Counted from the first letter of the stretch, positions 17,229 through 26,743 are shown. The stretch is DNA of 64,000 bases from Rhizomicrobium sp. (GCA_037200385.1 JBBCGL010000001.1:3425418-3489417), one strand, 5' to 3'. The notes: generated from the letters alone by a model not told the origin. Numbers and translations: made by a program.

Positions 17229-17993
17229 CTAATCCGCGGCGTGCAGCCGGGCGCGTCTTGCCTGCATCGCGATTCCGAGCGGGATCGCGGTGAGATAGAT
17301 CACCATCCCGATCGTCATGGTCAGCCAGGGCCAGGTCAGCATGAAGCCGGCCAGCAGGCCGACGAAGCCCCATACCAGAAGGCGGTGCTGCCGCGCGGGA
17401 CGCATATATTTGATCGAGGGCGTCGGCAGCCGGCTGACCATCAGGCTGGCCGCGATCATGATCGTCGCGCCGCTGACCAGCGGGTCGCGCAGCCATGCAT
17501 GCCCGATCTGGAAGCTCACCAGCATCGGCAGCATGAGCAGGCCCGCGGCGGCCGGCGTGGGCAGGCCGGTGAAATAGGGGTTGTGCTCCGACGAGCCTTC
17601 GTCGCGCACGCTCTGCACATTGAAGCGCGCCAGGCGGATCGCCGAGCAGGCGCAGAAGATCAGTGCCGCGATCCAGCCCGCATCGCCCATCCGCGCCAGG
17701 CTCCACATATAGACGAGCACGCCGGGCGCGACGCCGAAGCTCACGAGGTCGGCAAGGGAGTCGAGCTGCGCCCCGAACCGCGTGTCGGCGCCCAGGAAGC
17801 GGGCGGCGCGGCCGTCCAGCATGTCGAACACCATGGCGCAGAGGATCGCCGCGACCGAGGCGCTCCATTCCGACTCGATGGCGAATTTGATCGCGGTGAT
17901 GCCGCTGCACAGGCCCAGCAGCGTGAGGATGCTGGGCACGATCCGTCCGACGGAAAGCTCTTCCAGCCGCTCCGCCATGCGGCGCGGATCCAT
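17229..17993 (-). CDS. pssA: CDP-diacylglycerol-serine O-phosphatidyltransferase
   Basis: A 254-residue inner-membrane enzyme making phosphatidylserine from CDP-diacylglycerol and serine. The CDP-alcohol phosphatidyltransferase signature is complete: DMLDGRAARFLGADTRFG then AQLDSLADLVSFG. About eight hydrophobic helices follow the family plan. The product is the substrate of psd, which lies just upstream on the same strand, so the pair makes phosphatidylethanolamine. The ATG at 17993 is used; an in-frame TTG at 18008 is also possible. Confidence 0.95.
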   Translation of the reverse strand: MDPRRMAERLEELSVGRIVPSILTLLGLCSGITAIKFAIESEWSASVAAILCAMVFDMLDGRAARFLGADTRFGAQLDSLADLVSFGVAPGVLVYMWSLARMGDAGWIAALIFCACSAIRLARFNVQSVRDEGSSEHNPYFTGLPTPAAAGLLMLPMLVSFQIGHAWLRDPLVSGATIMIAASLMVSRLPTPSIKYMRPARQHRLLVWGFVGLLAGFMLTWPWLTMTIGMVIYLTAIPLGIAMQARRARLHAAD

Positions 17994-18024
17994 TCTACGA
18001 TATGCCAAGGATGCGTACCCGAAC

Positions 18025-18675
18025 TTAGAGTTCCGCCAGGACCGTCTCGCCGGCCACCGTCACGGAATTGTCTTGTACCACGATCTTGGCCGCGGGGGGC
18101 AAATATACGTCCAGGCGGCTGCCGAAGCGGATGATGCCGTAACGGGCCCCGCGGGCGATTTTCTCGCCCTCCCGCAGGTCGCAGACAATTCGCCGCGCCA
18201 CCAGCCCGGCGATCTGCACCACGGCGAGGTCGGCTTCGGGATCGCGGCCGCCTTCGGGCCGCACCCGCATCGACATCCGCTCATTGTGGACGCTGGCCTT
18301 GTCGAACGAGGCATTGAAGAACTTGCCGGGCCGATAGCCCAGCGCGATCACCGTGCCGCGCACCGGCATGCGGTTCACATGGACGTTGAACACATTCATG
18401 AAGATGGAGAGGCGCCGCCGCGGCGCCGGTCCCAGGCCCAGCTCCTCCGGCGGCACCGCCTCGACGATCGGCAGCAGCACGCCGTCGGCGGGACTGACGA
18501 TACGGTTCTCGCCCGGCGGCGGCGTCCGCTCGGGGTCGCGGAAGAAGGCGATGCACCACAGCGTCAGCGGCGCAAAGCCCAGCGCCGCCCACGGCCAGAC
18601 CCAGAGAAGCAGGGCATTGAAGAGCGCGAAAATCGCGATGAACCGCCAGCCTTCGCGATGGATGGGAATTCTCAA
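18025..18675 (-). CDS. psd: Phosphatidylserine decarboxylase proenzyme
   Basis: A 216-residue short-type (PSD-A) decarboxylase that turns phosphatidylserine into phosphatidylethanolamine. It has an N-terminal membrane helix (FIAIFALFNALLLWVWPW), FFRDPERTPPPGENRIVSPADG, IFMNVFNVHVNRMPVRG with the catalytic His, and IIRFGSRLDVYLP, in which Gly-Ser is the self-cleavage site that makes the pyruvoyl group. The start is a TTG with AGGACAG upstream. It is followed by pssA. Confidence 0.95.
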   Translation of the reverse strand: MRIPIHREGWRFIAIFALFNALLLWVWPWAALGFAPLTLWCIAFFRDPERTPPPGENRIVSPADGVLLPIVEAVPPEELGLGPAPRRRLSIFMNVFNVHVNRMPVRGTVIALGYRPGKFFNASFDKASVHNERMSMRVRPEGGRDPEADLAVVQIAGLVARRIVCDLREGEKIARGARYGIIRFGSRLDVYLPPAAKIVVQDNSVTVAGETVLAEL

Positions 18676-18700
18676 AACGGTCTGTCCTGCGATCCTGCGA

Positions 18701-18786
18701 ACTCACCCTCCGACAAGCTCGGGCGAGGGCCTCAGCCGGGAGCGGGCGCCACTCTATCCTTCATCCCGAGCTTGTCGAAGGGTTCG
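18701..18786. repeat. Inverted repeat (CGACAAGCTCGGG...CCCGAGCTTGTCG)
   Basis: The left arm actcaccctccgacaagctc and the right arm cccgagcttgtcgaagggtt lie between psd and the 98-residue protein gene. This is an imperfect palindrome of the kind found dispersed in alphaproteobacterial spacers. It is a third type of repeat within this window. Confidence 0.65.
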
Positions 18787-18862
18787 CGTCTCGAACAGCA
18801 CCGCCCCAAAGAAAAAAGGGCGGCGCGACCTGCACCGCCCCTTCCAAGCCATTCGCGCAAAC

Positions 18863-19159
18863 TTAACCGCGCTCGCCCGAGAACGGGAAGGAGCCGAACG
18901 CGCCAGCCTTCACATTGCCCGAGATCTTGTCGCCGTCCACCGCGCCGGAGAATTCCAGCGTCATCGGCATCGGCGAGGTGATCGAGACGGACCAGGAGAC
19001 GTTGTTGCCGTCCGCCTTGCCGTTCGCGATCGCCATCGAACCCTGCTGCGCCGCCTGCGTGCCGGTCAGCGTGCCGCCCTCGGCCTTAAGGTCGAGCGTC
19101 GCCTTCTGTGCGCCCATGGGCGAATTGATCGTGATGTTCCACTTGCCGTCGACGGACAT
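18863..19159 (-). CDS. Conserved hypothetical protein, 98 residues, beta-rich
   Basis: A small cytoplasmic-looking protein (no signal peptide) with alternating beta-strand segments: GKWNITINSPMGAQKATLDL, GTLTGTQAAQQGSMAIANGK and MTLEFSGAVDGDKISGNVKAG. It ends FGSFPFSGERG. The pattern resembles a small lipocalin-like half barrel, but I cannot assign a function. The start is supported by GGGAGGAC before the ATG. Confidence 0.75.
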   Translation of the reverse strand: MSVDGKWNITINSPMGAQKATLDLKAEGGTLTGTQAAQQGSMAIANGKADGNNVSWSVSITSPMPMTLEFSGAVDGDKISGNVKAGAFGSFPFSGERG

Positions 19160-19291
19160 GCCTGTCCTCCCTTGAATGTGCCGCGCATCTAAGAGAGGGG
19201 CGCGGCGTTAGGCAAGCTTTTGGTGACGATAACGTCACGTAAAGCGACGGTACCGGGAAAATCCCGTTTGGGATCAATTCCATAGCGCCGG

Positions 19292-19771
19292 CTACACCCG
19301 GTGCGTGCCCAGCTGCCAGGTGTCGAAAGCGCCGAACAGCGCGGTGATCGCCTGCCCGTCATCGCTGAGCGGCATGGCGAGCACTTCGATCTCGAGGAAT
19401 TCCTTGCCCGGATAGGTCACCGGCATCGGGCCGGCCAGGATCGGCTCACGCGCCGCGACGCAATGCGTGTACATGCCGTGCATGCCGTCGAAGAACGGCG
19501 TCCCGCGCTGCTCCGACAGCAGCTTGCCGGCCAGGCGCCGTCCCATGAACTGGATGATGCGGTCGCCGGCGAAGCGGAAGCGGAAATCCTTGCCGCCATC
19601 GAGCACGTCGACCACGAAGGTCGCAGCGATCGCGCTGCGCAGGCGCGCCGGCGTGATCTCCTCGCGCCTGGGTCCGACGCGTCCCGCGGCCAGATCGCAC
19701 CACACGCCATAGGCGGCGGCGAGCCGCTCGCTGGCGGGCTTCAAGGCGCAGACGTTACCGGTCTCATTCAT
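19292..19771 (-). CDS. PAS domain-containing protein (PAS_5 type)
   Basis: A 159-residue single-domain PAS_5-type protein: YGVWCDLAAGRVGPRREEITPARL, FVVDVLDGGKDFRFRFAGDRI, then GKEFLEIEVLAMPLSDDGQAITALFGAF. The family function is unknown and there is no output domain. AAGG lies five bases before the ATG, and a GCGCGC-GAAA-GCGCGC hairpin sits just upstream in the leader. Confidence 0.78.
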   Translation of the reverse strand: MNETGNVCALKPASERLAAAYGVWCDLAAGRVGPRREEITPARLRSAIAATFVVDVLDGGKDFRFRFAGDRIIQFMGRRLAGKLLSEQRGTPFFDGMHGMYTHCVAAREPILAGPMPVTYPGKEFLEIEVLAMPLSDDGQAITALFGAFDTWQLGTHRV

Positions 19772-19785
19772 CGGCCTTCACGGGC

Positions 19786-19801
19786 GCGCGCGAAAGCGCG
19801 C
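19786..19801 (-). promoter_or_regulatory. Perfect hairpin in the 5' leader of the PAS gene
   Basis: GCGCGC-GAAA-GCGCGC as read on the + strand (loop TTTC in the PAS transcript), 14 bp upstream of the PAS start codon. It could influence translation or mRNA stability. No data decide between a function and chance. Confidence 0.35.
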
Positions 19802-19998
19802 AGTGTCCTTTCGAGCTATGCGGAAAAGGGCGACTCCCTGCCAAGAGGCAAATCGCGGTGGCGCTTGTAACAGTTCGTCGACTCGGCGCGCTGCGACTGA
19901 ACGCCCCGCTATGACGGGCCGATATAATTGTTGGACAAATTGTGCCCGGGCTCGGTCGCCAATTTCCGGACGCGTCGCGGCCCGCAACAGCGGGCAGC

Positions 19999-21024
19999 TT
20001 AGTTCTCCAGCATCACCTTGCATTGATGCGAAGGCTTGCGCAGCGCCTCGAAGGCGGCCGGGAGTCCGTCGAGGTCGACGATGTCCGTCACCATGTGCCC
20101 GACATCGATCCGGTCCGAAGCGATCATCGCGATGACATAATCGAAATCGGCGGGGCGGTAGCCGAGCACGAATTGAATCTCCAGCTCCTTCATGATGCCC
20201 ATCAGCGGCATGATCGTATCGGGCTGCTGGCAGACGCCGGCGACCACGATGCGGCCGCCGCGCGGCGCCTCCGCCATGGTCTGCATCAGGAGGCCGGGGA
20301 CGCCGACGCATTCGAAGATGATGTCGGGCGCCTTGCCCGCGATCTTCTCGACCTGGCCGGCGAGGGGCTGGCCCGGATCGATCGCGTCGGTCGCGCCGAA
20401 GCGCGCCGCCATGGCTTTGCGGTTCTCCGCCTTCTCGCTCACGATCACGTGACGGGCGCCGAGGAATCTGGCCCAGAGCATCACGCTGAGCCCGACCGGC
20501 CCCGCCCCGATCACCAGCACGGTGGCGCCGCGCGCCATCTTCGCCATGTCGACCGCATGCAGGCCGACCGCGAGCGGCTCGACCATCGCGCCTTCGCGGA
20601 ACGAGACGCTGTCGGGCAGGCGGTAGCCGCTGCCCGAACCGATGCGGACATATTCGGCATAGGCGCCGTGGCTTTGCCCCAGCCCGACCGGCAACATCTT
20701 GGCGCAGGTCCCGCGGCCGGAGAAATTCAGGCACGGCGTGGCGTCGCCGCAGCAGATCACAGGAAAGCCCGCGACCCGGTCGCCCGCCTTCCACAGATGG
20801 GTGACGGCCTTGCCGACCTCCATCACCTCGCCGGCGAATTCATGACCCATCACAGAGCCGCCGGGCAGCGGCATGATCGTGCCCGCTTCGGTCATGTGCA
20901 GGTCGGAGCCGCAGATGCCGCAATTGCGCACCCGCAGGATGATGTCCTGCGCGCCGGGCACCGGATCGGCGAGCACTTCGATCGCCAGCGGCTTCGACAA
21001 TTCCTTGAACACGGCGGCACGCAT
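19999..21024 (-). CDS. Zinc-dependent alcohol dehydrogenase family protein (MDR)
   Basis: A 341-residue medium-chain dehydrogenase. The catalytic zinc ligands are visible in NCGICGSDLHM (Cys37-type) and GHEFAGEV, with the VEPLAVGLHA segment. The NAD(P) Rossmann motif is VLVIGAGPVGLSV. The structural-zinc loop is reduced (CCGDATPCLNFSGRGTC rather than four closely spaced Cys). The substrate is unknown; relatives act on threonine, sorbitol or other secondary alcohols. GGGGAAGAG precedes the ATG. It is divergent from the amidase. Confidence 0.87.
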   Translation of the reverse strand: MRAAVFKELSKPLAIEVLADPVPGAQDIILRVRNCGICGSDLHMTEAGTIMPLPGGSVMGHEFAGEVMEVGKAVTHLWKAGDRVAGFPVICCGDATPCLNFSGRGTCAKMLPVGLGQSHGAYAEYVRIGSGSGYRLPDSVSFREGAMVEPLAVGLHAVDMAKMARGATVLVIGAGPVGLSVMLWARFLGARHVIVSEKAENRKAMAARFGATDAIDPGQPLAGQVEKIAGKAPDIIFECVGVPGLLMQTMAEAPRGGRIVVAGVCQQPDTIMPLMGIMKELEIQFVLGYRPADFDYVIAMIASDRIDVGHMVTDIVDLDGLPAAFEALRKPSHQCKVMLEN

Positions 21025-21092
21025 GGCTCTTCCCCGTTTCGACCCGGCGGGACGTTATGCCATCCTCGGCCCAAGGCAAACGGGAGAGCGGC

Positions 21093-22511
21093 ATGACCGG
21101 CACTTACGCTACGGCACGGACGATGCTCGCCGATCTGACGGCGAAGAAAGTCTCGGCGCGCGAATTGCTCGCCGCGCATCTGGCGCGCAACGCGCAGGTC
21201 GCGGCGACGATCAACGCGGTCGTCGAGACCGACATCGCGCGCGCGCAAAACGACGCCGCCGCGATCGACGACGCCCGTGCCAGGGGCGCGGCCCTCGGCC
21301 GACTCGCCGGCCTGCCGATGACGATCAAGGACGGCTTCGACGTCGAGCACATGCCCGCGACCGCCGGCAACCCGGCCTACAAGGACCGCGCCAAGGATTG
21401 CGCCGACGCGGCGATGGTCGCGCGCGTGCGCGGCGAGGGCGCGGTGATCTGGGGCAAGACCAACGTGCCCTTCATGCTCGGCGACCTGCAGACCTTCAAT
21501 GCGATGCACGGCACCACGAACAATCCCTACGACCCGACGAAAGTGCCCGGCGGCTCGTCGGGCGGCGCCGCCGCGGCGCTGGCGAGCGGCGTGACGCCGC
21601 TCGAGATCGGCTCCGACATCGGCGGCTCGCTGCGCCATCCGGCCAATTTCTGCGGCGTGACCGCGCTCAAGCCAACGCTGCATGTGCTGTCGCAGCGCGG
21701 CCATGTTCCGCCCGGCCCCGATCACTATCACGAGGGCGATCTCGGCGTGGTCGGACCGATGGCGCGCAATGTCGACGATCTGAAGCTCCTCTGGAGCATC
21801 CTGCGCGGCATGCCGGAACAGGCGCGGCAGGGCGTGAAGGGCACCCGTGTCGCGCTGTGGGACGAGGAGGCCGCCTGGCCGCTGGCGCGTGAGGTGCGCG
21901 ACGGCGTGGAGCGCGCGGGCGAGGCGCTCGCCGCTGCCGGCGCGCATGTCGAGCACGCCAAGCCCGGCATCGACGGCGCAGCGCTGATGGATTTCTACCT
22001 CACCATCCTCACCGCCATCGTCGCGACCGGCCTGCCGCCCACGCTGCTCGAAAGCTGGGAGGCGATGCGCCCGGACGACAAGCTGCTCGCCAAGAACGGC
22101 GACCGGGCCGCCGATTACCGCCTGCGCGCCACCGCCACCTTCCGCGACGTGCACGCCGCCAATGTCCGGCAGCAGCAACACAAGGACAAGCTGGCCGCGT
22201 TCTTCGCGCGCTACGACGTGATCGTGATGCCGATCTCGATGGTGCCGCCCTTCCCGCACCAGCAGACGCCGGCGTTCAACGATCGCATCCTCGACGTCGA
22301 CGGCGTGCCCGTACCGTATCCCAGCATCCTCAACTGGATCTCGCCCGCCACCGCGCTGCACGCGCCCGCGCTGGCGGTGCAGGCGGGCCGGAACGCCGCC
22401 GGCCTCCCCATCGGCGTACAGATCGTCGGCCCCTGGAACGGCGAAGACCGCCTGTTCGATTTCGCCGCGGCGGTGGAGGACAAGTTCGGCTTCAGGCCGC
22501 CGGCGCTCTAG
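21093..22511 (+). CDS. Amidase (amidase signature family)
   Basis: A 472-residue amidase-signature enzyme with the full Ser-cisSer-Lys triad: Lys in LPMTIKDGFDV, cis-Ser in VPGGSSGGAAAALASG, and the nucleophile Ser in IGSDIGGSLRHPANFCG. It would hydrolyse an amide bond, with the substrate unknown. The C-terminal ALAVQAGRNAAGLPIGVQIVG is typical. ATG 21093 has GGGAG upstream. It is divergent from the dehydrogenase, so the two may share a pathway. Confidence 0.92.
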   Translation: MTGTYATARTMLADLTAKKVSARELLAAHLARNAQVAATINAVVETDIARAQNDAAAIDDARARGAALGRLAGLPMTIKDGFDVEHMPATAGNPAYKDRAKDCADAAMVARVRGEGAVIWGKTNVPFMLGDLQTFNAMHGTTNNPYDPTKVPGGSSGGAAAALASGVTPLEIGSDIGGSLRHPANFCGVTALKPTLHVLSQRGHVPPGPDHYHEGDLGVVGPMARNVDDLKLLWSILRGMPEQARQGVKGTRVALWDEEAAWPLAREVRDGVERAGEALAAAGAHVEHAKPGIDGAALMDFYLTILTAIVATGLPPTLLESWEAMRPDDKLLAKNGDRAADYRLRATATFRDVHAANVRQQQHKDKLAAFFARYDVIVMPISMVPPFPHQQTPAFNDRILDVDGVPVPYPSILNWISPATALHAPALAVQAGRNAAGLPIGVQIVGPWNGEDRLFDFAAAVEDKFGFRPPAL

Positions 22512-22523
22512 TTGAAATCTCAC

Positions 22524-22645
22524 TGTCATCCCCGGCCGAGCGCGAGCGAAGCGAGTGCGAGGGGAAGGGGACCCAGGCGCCAGCCACCGTGATGGTGTCT
22601 CCGACCTGGGTCCTTTCCCCTCACGCCGCTCCGCCGGGGATGACA
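22524..22645. repeat. TGTCATCCCCGGC palindromic repeat, copy A
   Basis: It begins TGTCATCCCCGGCC and ends CCGGGGATGACA, with inner arms gggaaggggacccagg and cctgggtcctttcccc. It lies between the amidase and LLM oxidoreductase genes. Further copies are at 24748, 30085, 48863, 52443 and 61532. Confidence 0.85.
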
Positions 22646-22794
22646 GTCTTGGCTCGAACCAACGCGACCGGAGGTCGGCTTCCGCGTGAGCCCGCTGCCG
22701 CAACGGTAACGACGAGCTTTGACGCCGCGTAACCGAGGACTCTTCTTCCCGCCTGTGGCATACATCGCCTCAGAACATCCGAAGGGAAACGCAC

Positions 22795-23967
22795 ATGACG
22801 ATCAAGCTCAAGAACGGCATCTTCCTCGCACCATTCCACCCCGTCGACGAAGATCCCACGCTGTGCATCCAGCGCGATCTCGAACTGATCGAGCATCTCG
22901 ACAAGCTCGGCTATGACGAGGCCTGGATCGGCGAGCATCACTCCGCCGGCTACGAGATCATCTCCAGCCCGGAAGTGTTCATCGCCGCCGCGGCCGAGCG
23001 CACCAAGCGCATCATGCTCGGCTCGGGCGTGATCTCGCTGCCCTATCACAACCCCTTGATGGCGGCGAACCGCGTGATCCAGCTCGATCACCAGACGCGC
23101 GGCCGCTTCATGTTCGGCGTCGGGCCGGGCCTTCTGCCCTCCGACGCGTTCGCGATGGGCATCGAGCCGTCGACCCAGCGCGACCGCATGGTCGAGGCGA
23201 TCGAGGTGATCCTGCGCCTCTTCAAGGGCGAGCGCGTGACGCACAAATCCGACTGGTTCACCCTCGTCGACGCGACGCTGCAGCTGAAGCCCTACACCTG
23301 GCCGCATCCCGAGATCGCGGTCGCCTCGTCCGTCACGCCCTCGGGCGGCAAGCTCGCGGGCAAGCACGGCTTCGGCATGCTCTGCGTCGCCGCCACCCAG
23401 GCCGGCGGCTATGACGCGCTCTCCATCAACTGGAAGGTCGCCAACGACGTCGCCGCCGAGAACGGCACGAAGATGAATCCGGAGAAGCTTCGCCTCGTCG
23501 GCCCCGTCCACATCGCCGAGACCCGCGAGCAGGCATTCGAGAACGTGAAGTTCGGCCTCGCCAAATGGCAGAGCTATTTCGGCGGCATCAGCGCCGTCGC
23601 CGGCCGCGAGGCGACCGAGGCGCGCTCGGTGGAAGACCTGGTCAAGGACGGCCAGCTCGTCATCGGCACGCCGGACGACGCCATCGCCCAGATCCGCCGG
23701 CTCCAGGCCAAGCAGGGCGAGTTCGGCGTGTTCCTCCAGCTCGCGCACAATTGGGCGAATTTCGACGCGACCAAGACGTCCTATGAGCTGTGGCAGCGCC
23801 ATGTGACGCCGGTGATCAACGGCGCCAACGCCAAGCGCGAGGAAGCCTTCAACTGGGCGCGCGACAACAAGGAAAAGTTCATCGGCGCGGCGATGACCGC
23901 GGCGATGCAGACCATCCAGAAGCACCACGAGGCGGAAGCCAAGAAGAACACCAAGGCGGCCGAGTAA
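22795..23967 (+). CDS. LLM class flavin-dependent oxidoreductase (luciferase-like)
   Basis: A 390-residue bacterial-luciferase-like monooxygenase barrel. LDKLGYDEAWIGEHHSAGYE and RIMLGSGVISLPYHNPLMAANRVIQLD are characteristic of the limonene-monooxygenase-like subgroup. GRFMFGVGPGLLPSDAF and the C-terminal VIGTPDDAIAQIRRL complete the fold. It needs reduced flavin from a partner reductase not seen here. The substrate is unknown. GAAGGG precedes the ATG. Confidence 0.9.
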   Translation: MTIKLKNGIFLAPFHPVDEDPTLCIQRDLELIEHLDKLGYDEAWIGEHHSAGYEIISSPEVFIAAAAERTKRIMLGSGVISLPYHNPLMAANRVIQLDHQTRGRFMFGVGPGLLPSDAFAMGIEPSTQRDRMVEAIEVILRLFKGERVTHKSDWFTLVDATLQLKPYTWPHPEIAVASSVTPSGGKLAGKHGFGMLCVAATQAGGYDALSINWKVANDVAAENGTKMNPEKLRLVGPVHIAETREQAFENVKFGLAKWQSYFGGISAVAGREATEARSVEDLVKDGQLVIGTPDDAIAQIRRLQAKQGEFGVFLQLAHNWANFDATKTSYELWQRHVTPVINGANAKREEAFNWARDNKEKFIGAAMTAAMQTIQKHHEAEAKKNTKAAE

Positions 23968-24011
23968 GGTTTCACGCGCCGCCGCGGAGGTTCTTCCCCA
24001 AACGTTCAAAC

Positions 24012-24097
24012 CGTCATCCCCGGGCTTGTCCCGGGGACCCATGAACACCCGTGTCGCATGGGTGTTCATGGGTGGCCGGCACAAGGCGGCCATGACG
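24012..24097. repeat. Short palindromic repeat (CGTCATCCCCGGG...CATGACG)
   Basis: Nested arms: ccccgggcttgtcccgggg, then ccatgaacaccc/gggtgttcatgg, bounded by cgtcat and atgacg. It is related in its ends to the TGTCATCCCC family but has a different core. It lies between the LLM oxidoreductase and the cysteine hydrolase. Confidence 0.7.
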
Positions 24098-24216
24098 ATC
24101 GGCAGAGGTACGCCCTTCCGCGGCTCCGCGTGCAAATCCCGAAGGCCGGTCATGCGCGCCGGCACGAATTTGCGCTATCTTCCCACCCTTGATCCATCGC
24201 GGCTACGGAGTCCGTC

Positions 24217-24741
24217 ATGCGCAAAGCCCTCGTCGTCATCGACGTGCAGAAGATCATGTTCTCGGTCCCCGCCTGGGCGCCCTATGACGGCGACGCCGTG
24301 GTCGACCGCATCGCCGGCCTGGTCGCCCAGGCCCGTGCCGCCGGCACGCCGGTGTTCTTCGTCCAGCATCACGCGCTGGGCGAGACGGCGATGCAGCCCG
24401 GCGCGCCCGGCTTTCCCTTCGTCGACAAGCTGACGCCGCAGCCCGGCGACGACATCACGGTCAAGCACAAATCCAGCGCCTTCCACGGCACCGATTTCGA
24501 CGCGAAGCTGAAGGCGGCCGGCGTCGATCATCTGGTGATCACCGGGATGCAGTCGGAGTTCTGCGTCGGCTCCGCGGTGCGCGGCGCCTATGAGCGCGGC
24601 TACCAGGTCACGCTGGTCTCCGATGCGCATTCGACCGGCGACACCAGGGTGGCGAAGGCGAAGGATATCATCGCGATCCAGAACGACACGCTGGGCCGCA
24701 TCTTCGCGGAGGTGATCCCGGCGGCGGGCGTCGTATTTTAG
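24217..24741 (+). CDS. Cysteine hydrolase (isochorismatase-like) family protein
   Basis: A 174-residue isochorismatase-like hydrolase. The catalytic Asp lies in ALVVIDVQKIMF (residue 9), Lys in DDITVKHKSSAFHGTD, and Cys in ITGMQSEFCVGSAVRGAYERG (about residue 115). It may act on a small amide such as nicotinamide or ureidoacrylate; this cannot be decided. GGAG lies ten bases before the ATG. Confidence 0.9.
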   Translation: MRKALVVIDVQKIMFSVPAWAPYDGDAVVDRIAGLVAQARAAGTPVFFVQHHALGETAMQPGAPGFPFVDKLTPQPGDDITVKHKSSAFHGTDFDAKLKAAGVDHLVITGMQSEFCVGSAVRGAYERGYQVTLVSDAHSTGDTRVAKAKDIIAIQNDTLGRIFAEVIPAAGVVF

Positions 24742-24747
24742 CTCCGC

Positions 24748-24884
24748 TGTCATCCCCGGCGAGTGCGAGCGAAGCGAGCGCGAGGGAAGGGGACCCAGGT
24801 GGTTCTACATCACCGGTGCATGTCGTTGACGCCTGGGTCCCCTTCCCTTCGCGATGCTGACGCATCGCTCAGCCGGGGATGACA
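24748..24884. repeat. TGTCATCCCCGGC palindromic repeat, copy B
   Basis: TGTCATCCCCGGCGAG... to ...AGCCGGGGATGACA with gggaaggggacccagg/cctgggtccccttccc inner arms. It fills the gap between the convergent cysteine hydrolase and acyl-CoA synthetase genes and ends 1 bp before the latter's stop codon. Confidence 0.85.
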
Positions 24885-24885
24885 G

Positions 24886-26676
24886 TCACAACTTGACCGC
24901 ACCGCCTGCGATCGCCGCATACACCTCCGGCGTCAGCCGCTCATACGCGCCGCTCGCATGGTTCAGCCAGTAGAGCGGGTCGCGGATCGTGCCGGGATCG
25001 AAGCCGTCCTGCACCAGCTCGACCTTGCGCTGCTTGAACGTGCCGGTGATCTCGAGCTCCGGCAGCAGGCGCAGGAAGATCGGCCGCGCGTAGCTCGGCA
25101 GGTTGTCCGCCAGCGCGCCCGCGAGCTTGGCAAGATCGAAGGCCGGCCCGATCACCAGCGCCGCCATGCCGGCCCGCCCGTCCATCCCCGGGACCGCGAC
25201 GCCGTAGACATTGGCTTCCCGGATCCCGGGCACGACGCCCAGCGCCTCGGCGACTTCGCTGGTCGCGACGTTCTCGCCCTTCCAGCGGAAGGTGTCGCCG
25301 ATCCGGTCGACGAAATAGAAGTAGCCCAGCCGGTCGCGCCGCATCAGGTCGCCGGTGCGGAACCAGGCATCGCCCGTCGCGAAGACGTCGTGCAGCACCT
25401 TCTTCTGCGTGTCGGCCGCCTTGGTATAGCCGTCGAAGGTCTTGCCCGGCTCGCCGCCGATCTGGCCGATCGTCTCGCCCACCTCGTTGTCGGCGCATTC
25501 GATGCAGAAACCGTCCGGGCCGCGCACCGGCAGCTCGCGCTCGACGTCGAACTTCACGATCCGCGTGGTCACGATCCGCCGCATATAGGACGGCACCCGC
25601 CCGACCGCGCCGACCGTGCCGTCATAGTTGAGCATCGAGACATTGCCCTCGGTGGCGCCGTAGAACTCGATGATCCTCGGAATCGCGAAGCGCGTCTGGA
25701 AGCTCTTCCAGATCTCCGGCCGCAGCCCGTTGCCGGTGATGGCGCGGATCTTGTGGTCGCGTTCGTGCGGCGCCGGCGGCGCGTTCAGCAGGTAGCGGCA
25801 GAGCTCGCCGATATACTGGAACAGCGTCGCGTCATGGCGGTGCACGTCGTCCCAGAACTCGCTGACCGACAGCTTGCGCTTGAGGATCACCGATCCGCCG
25901 GTGAGCAACGCCGGCCCGATGGCGCACACCCCGCCCGCCGAATGATAGAGCGGCAGCACGTTGTACATCCGGTCCTCGGCCCGCGCGTTCAGCCCGCTGG
26001 CGAAGCCGTGCATCATGAACAGCATGCGCAGATGCGTGAAGTTCGACGCCTTGGGCAAACCGGTCGTGCCTGAGGTGTAGATGTAGAAGGCCTTGTCCTT
26101 GACCGTCACGCCGGCGCGCCAGGCGGGATCGGCCTTCGCGGCCGGCTGGCGGGCGAGCGCGGCATCGAAATCCTCGAGCCCGGGCATCGTGCCGCCGGCG
26201 CTCCAGCCGACCGGCCGCGGCACGATCTGCGGCGCCGCTTCGGCATAGGTCTCGCAGAGCTCGGCGCCGACGATCGCGTGCCGGGCGCCGGCGATGGCGA
26301 TGGAGTGGGCCAGGGGGATGCCGCGCAGGTTGCTGTTGATCAGGGCGACGACCGCGCCGACCTTGAGCAGGCCGAGCCAGGTCGCGACATATTCCGGGCG
26401 GTTCTCCATCAGCAGCGCGACCGCGTCGCCGCGGCCGATGCCGACCTGCCGGGCCCAATGCGCCACGCGGTCGGCATGCGCATCGAGCGCCGCATAGCTC
26501 ATCCGGCGTTCGAGGAAATGGAAGGCGGCATTGTCCGGCGTGGCGCGCGCCTGCGCCTCGACGATATCCACAATGGTGTGCGGGCTGTCCGGCGTCACGC
26601 CGCGCAGCGAAAACAGGGTGCGGCCGATGGCCGAGATATAGATGGCCTCGCGCGACAGCGCGCTCAACAGTCCCAT
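24886..26676 (-). CDS. Long-chain acyl-CoA synthetase (FadD6/VLACS-like)
   Basis: A 596-residue AMP-forming ligase that activates fatty acids to acyl-CoA. The AMP-binding motif is YIYTSGTTGLPKASNFTHLR. The EFYGATEGNVSML block, TGDLMRRDRLGYFYFVDRIGDTFRWKGENVATSEV hinge segment and C-terminal GTFKQRKVELVQDGFDP complete the enzyme. The last two features match the very-long-chain/fatty-acid-transport-protein subgroup. It may work at the membrane, as an N-terminal hydrophobic stretch is present. It is divergent from the TusA-like gene. Confidence 0.9.
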   Translation of the reverse strand: MGLLSALSREAIYISAIGRTLFSLRGVTPDSPHTIVDIVEAQARATPDNAAFHFLERRMSYAALDAHADRVAHWARQVGIGRGDAVALLMENRPEYVATWLGLLKVGAVVALINSNLRGIPLAHSIAIAGARHAIVGAELCETYAEAAPQIVPRPVGWSAGGTMPGLEDFDAALARQPAAKADPAWRAGVTVKDKAFYIYTSGTTGLPKASNFTHLRMLFMMHGFASGLNARAEDRMYNVLPLYHSAGGVCAIGPALLTGGSVILKRKLSVSEFWDDVHRHDATLFQYIGELCRYLLNAPPAPHERDHKIRAITGNGLRPEIWKSFQTRFAIPRIIEFYGATEGNVSMLNYDGTVGAVGRVPSYMRRIVTTRIVKFDVERELPVRGPDGFCIECADNEVGETIGQIGGEPGKTFDGYTKAADTQKKVLHDVFATGDAWFRTGDLMRRDRLGYFYFVDRIGDTFRWKGENVATSEVAEALGVVPGIREANVYGVAVPGMDGRAGMAALVIGPAFDLAKLAGALADNLPSYARPIFLRLLPELEITGTFKQRKVELVQDGFDPGTIRDPLYWLNHASGAYERLTPEVYAAIAGGAVKL

Positions 26677-26743
26677 GCCGCCCGTGACAGCTTTGACCTA
26701 AGGTTTCGAATCTAAGGCTTAGCCGGTTACCGATCGCGAGACC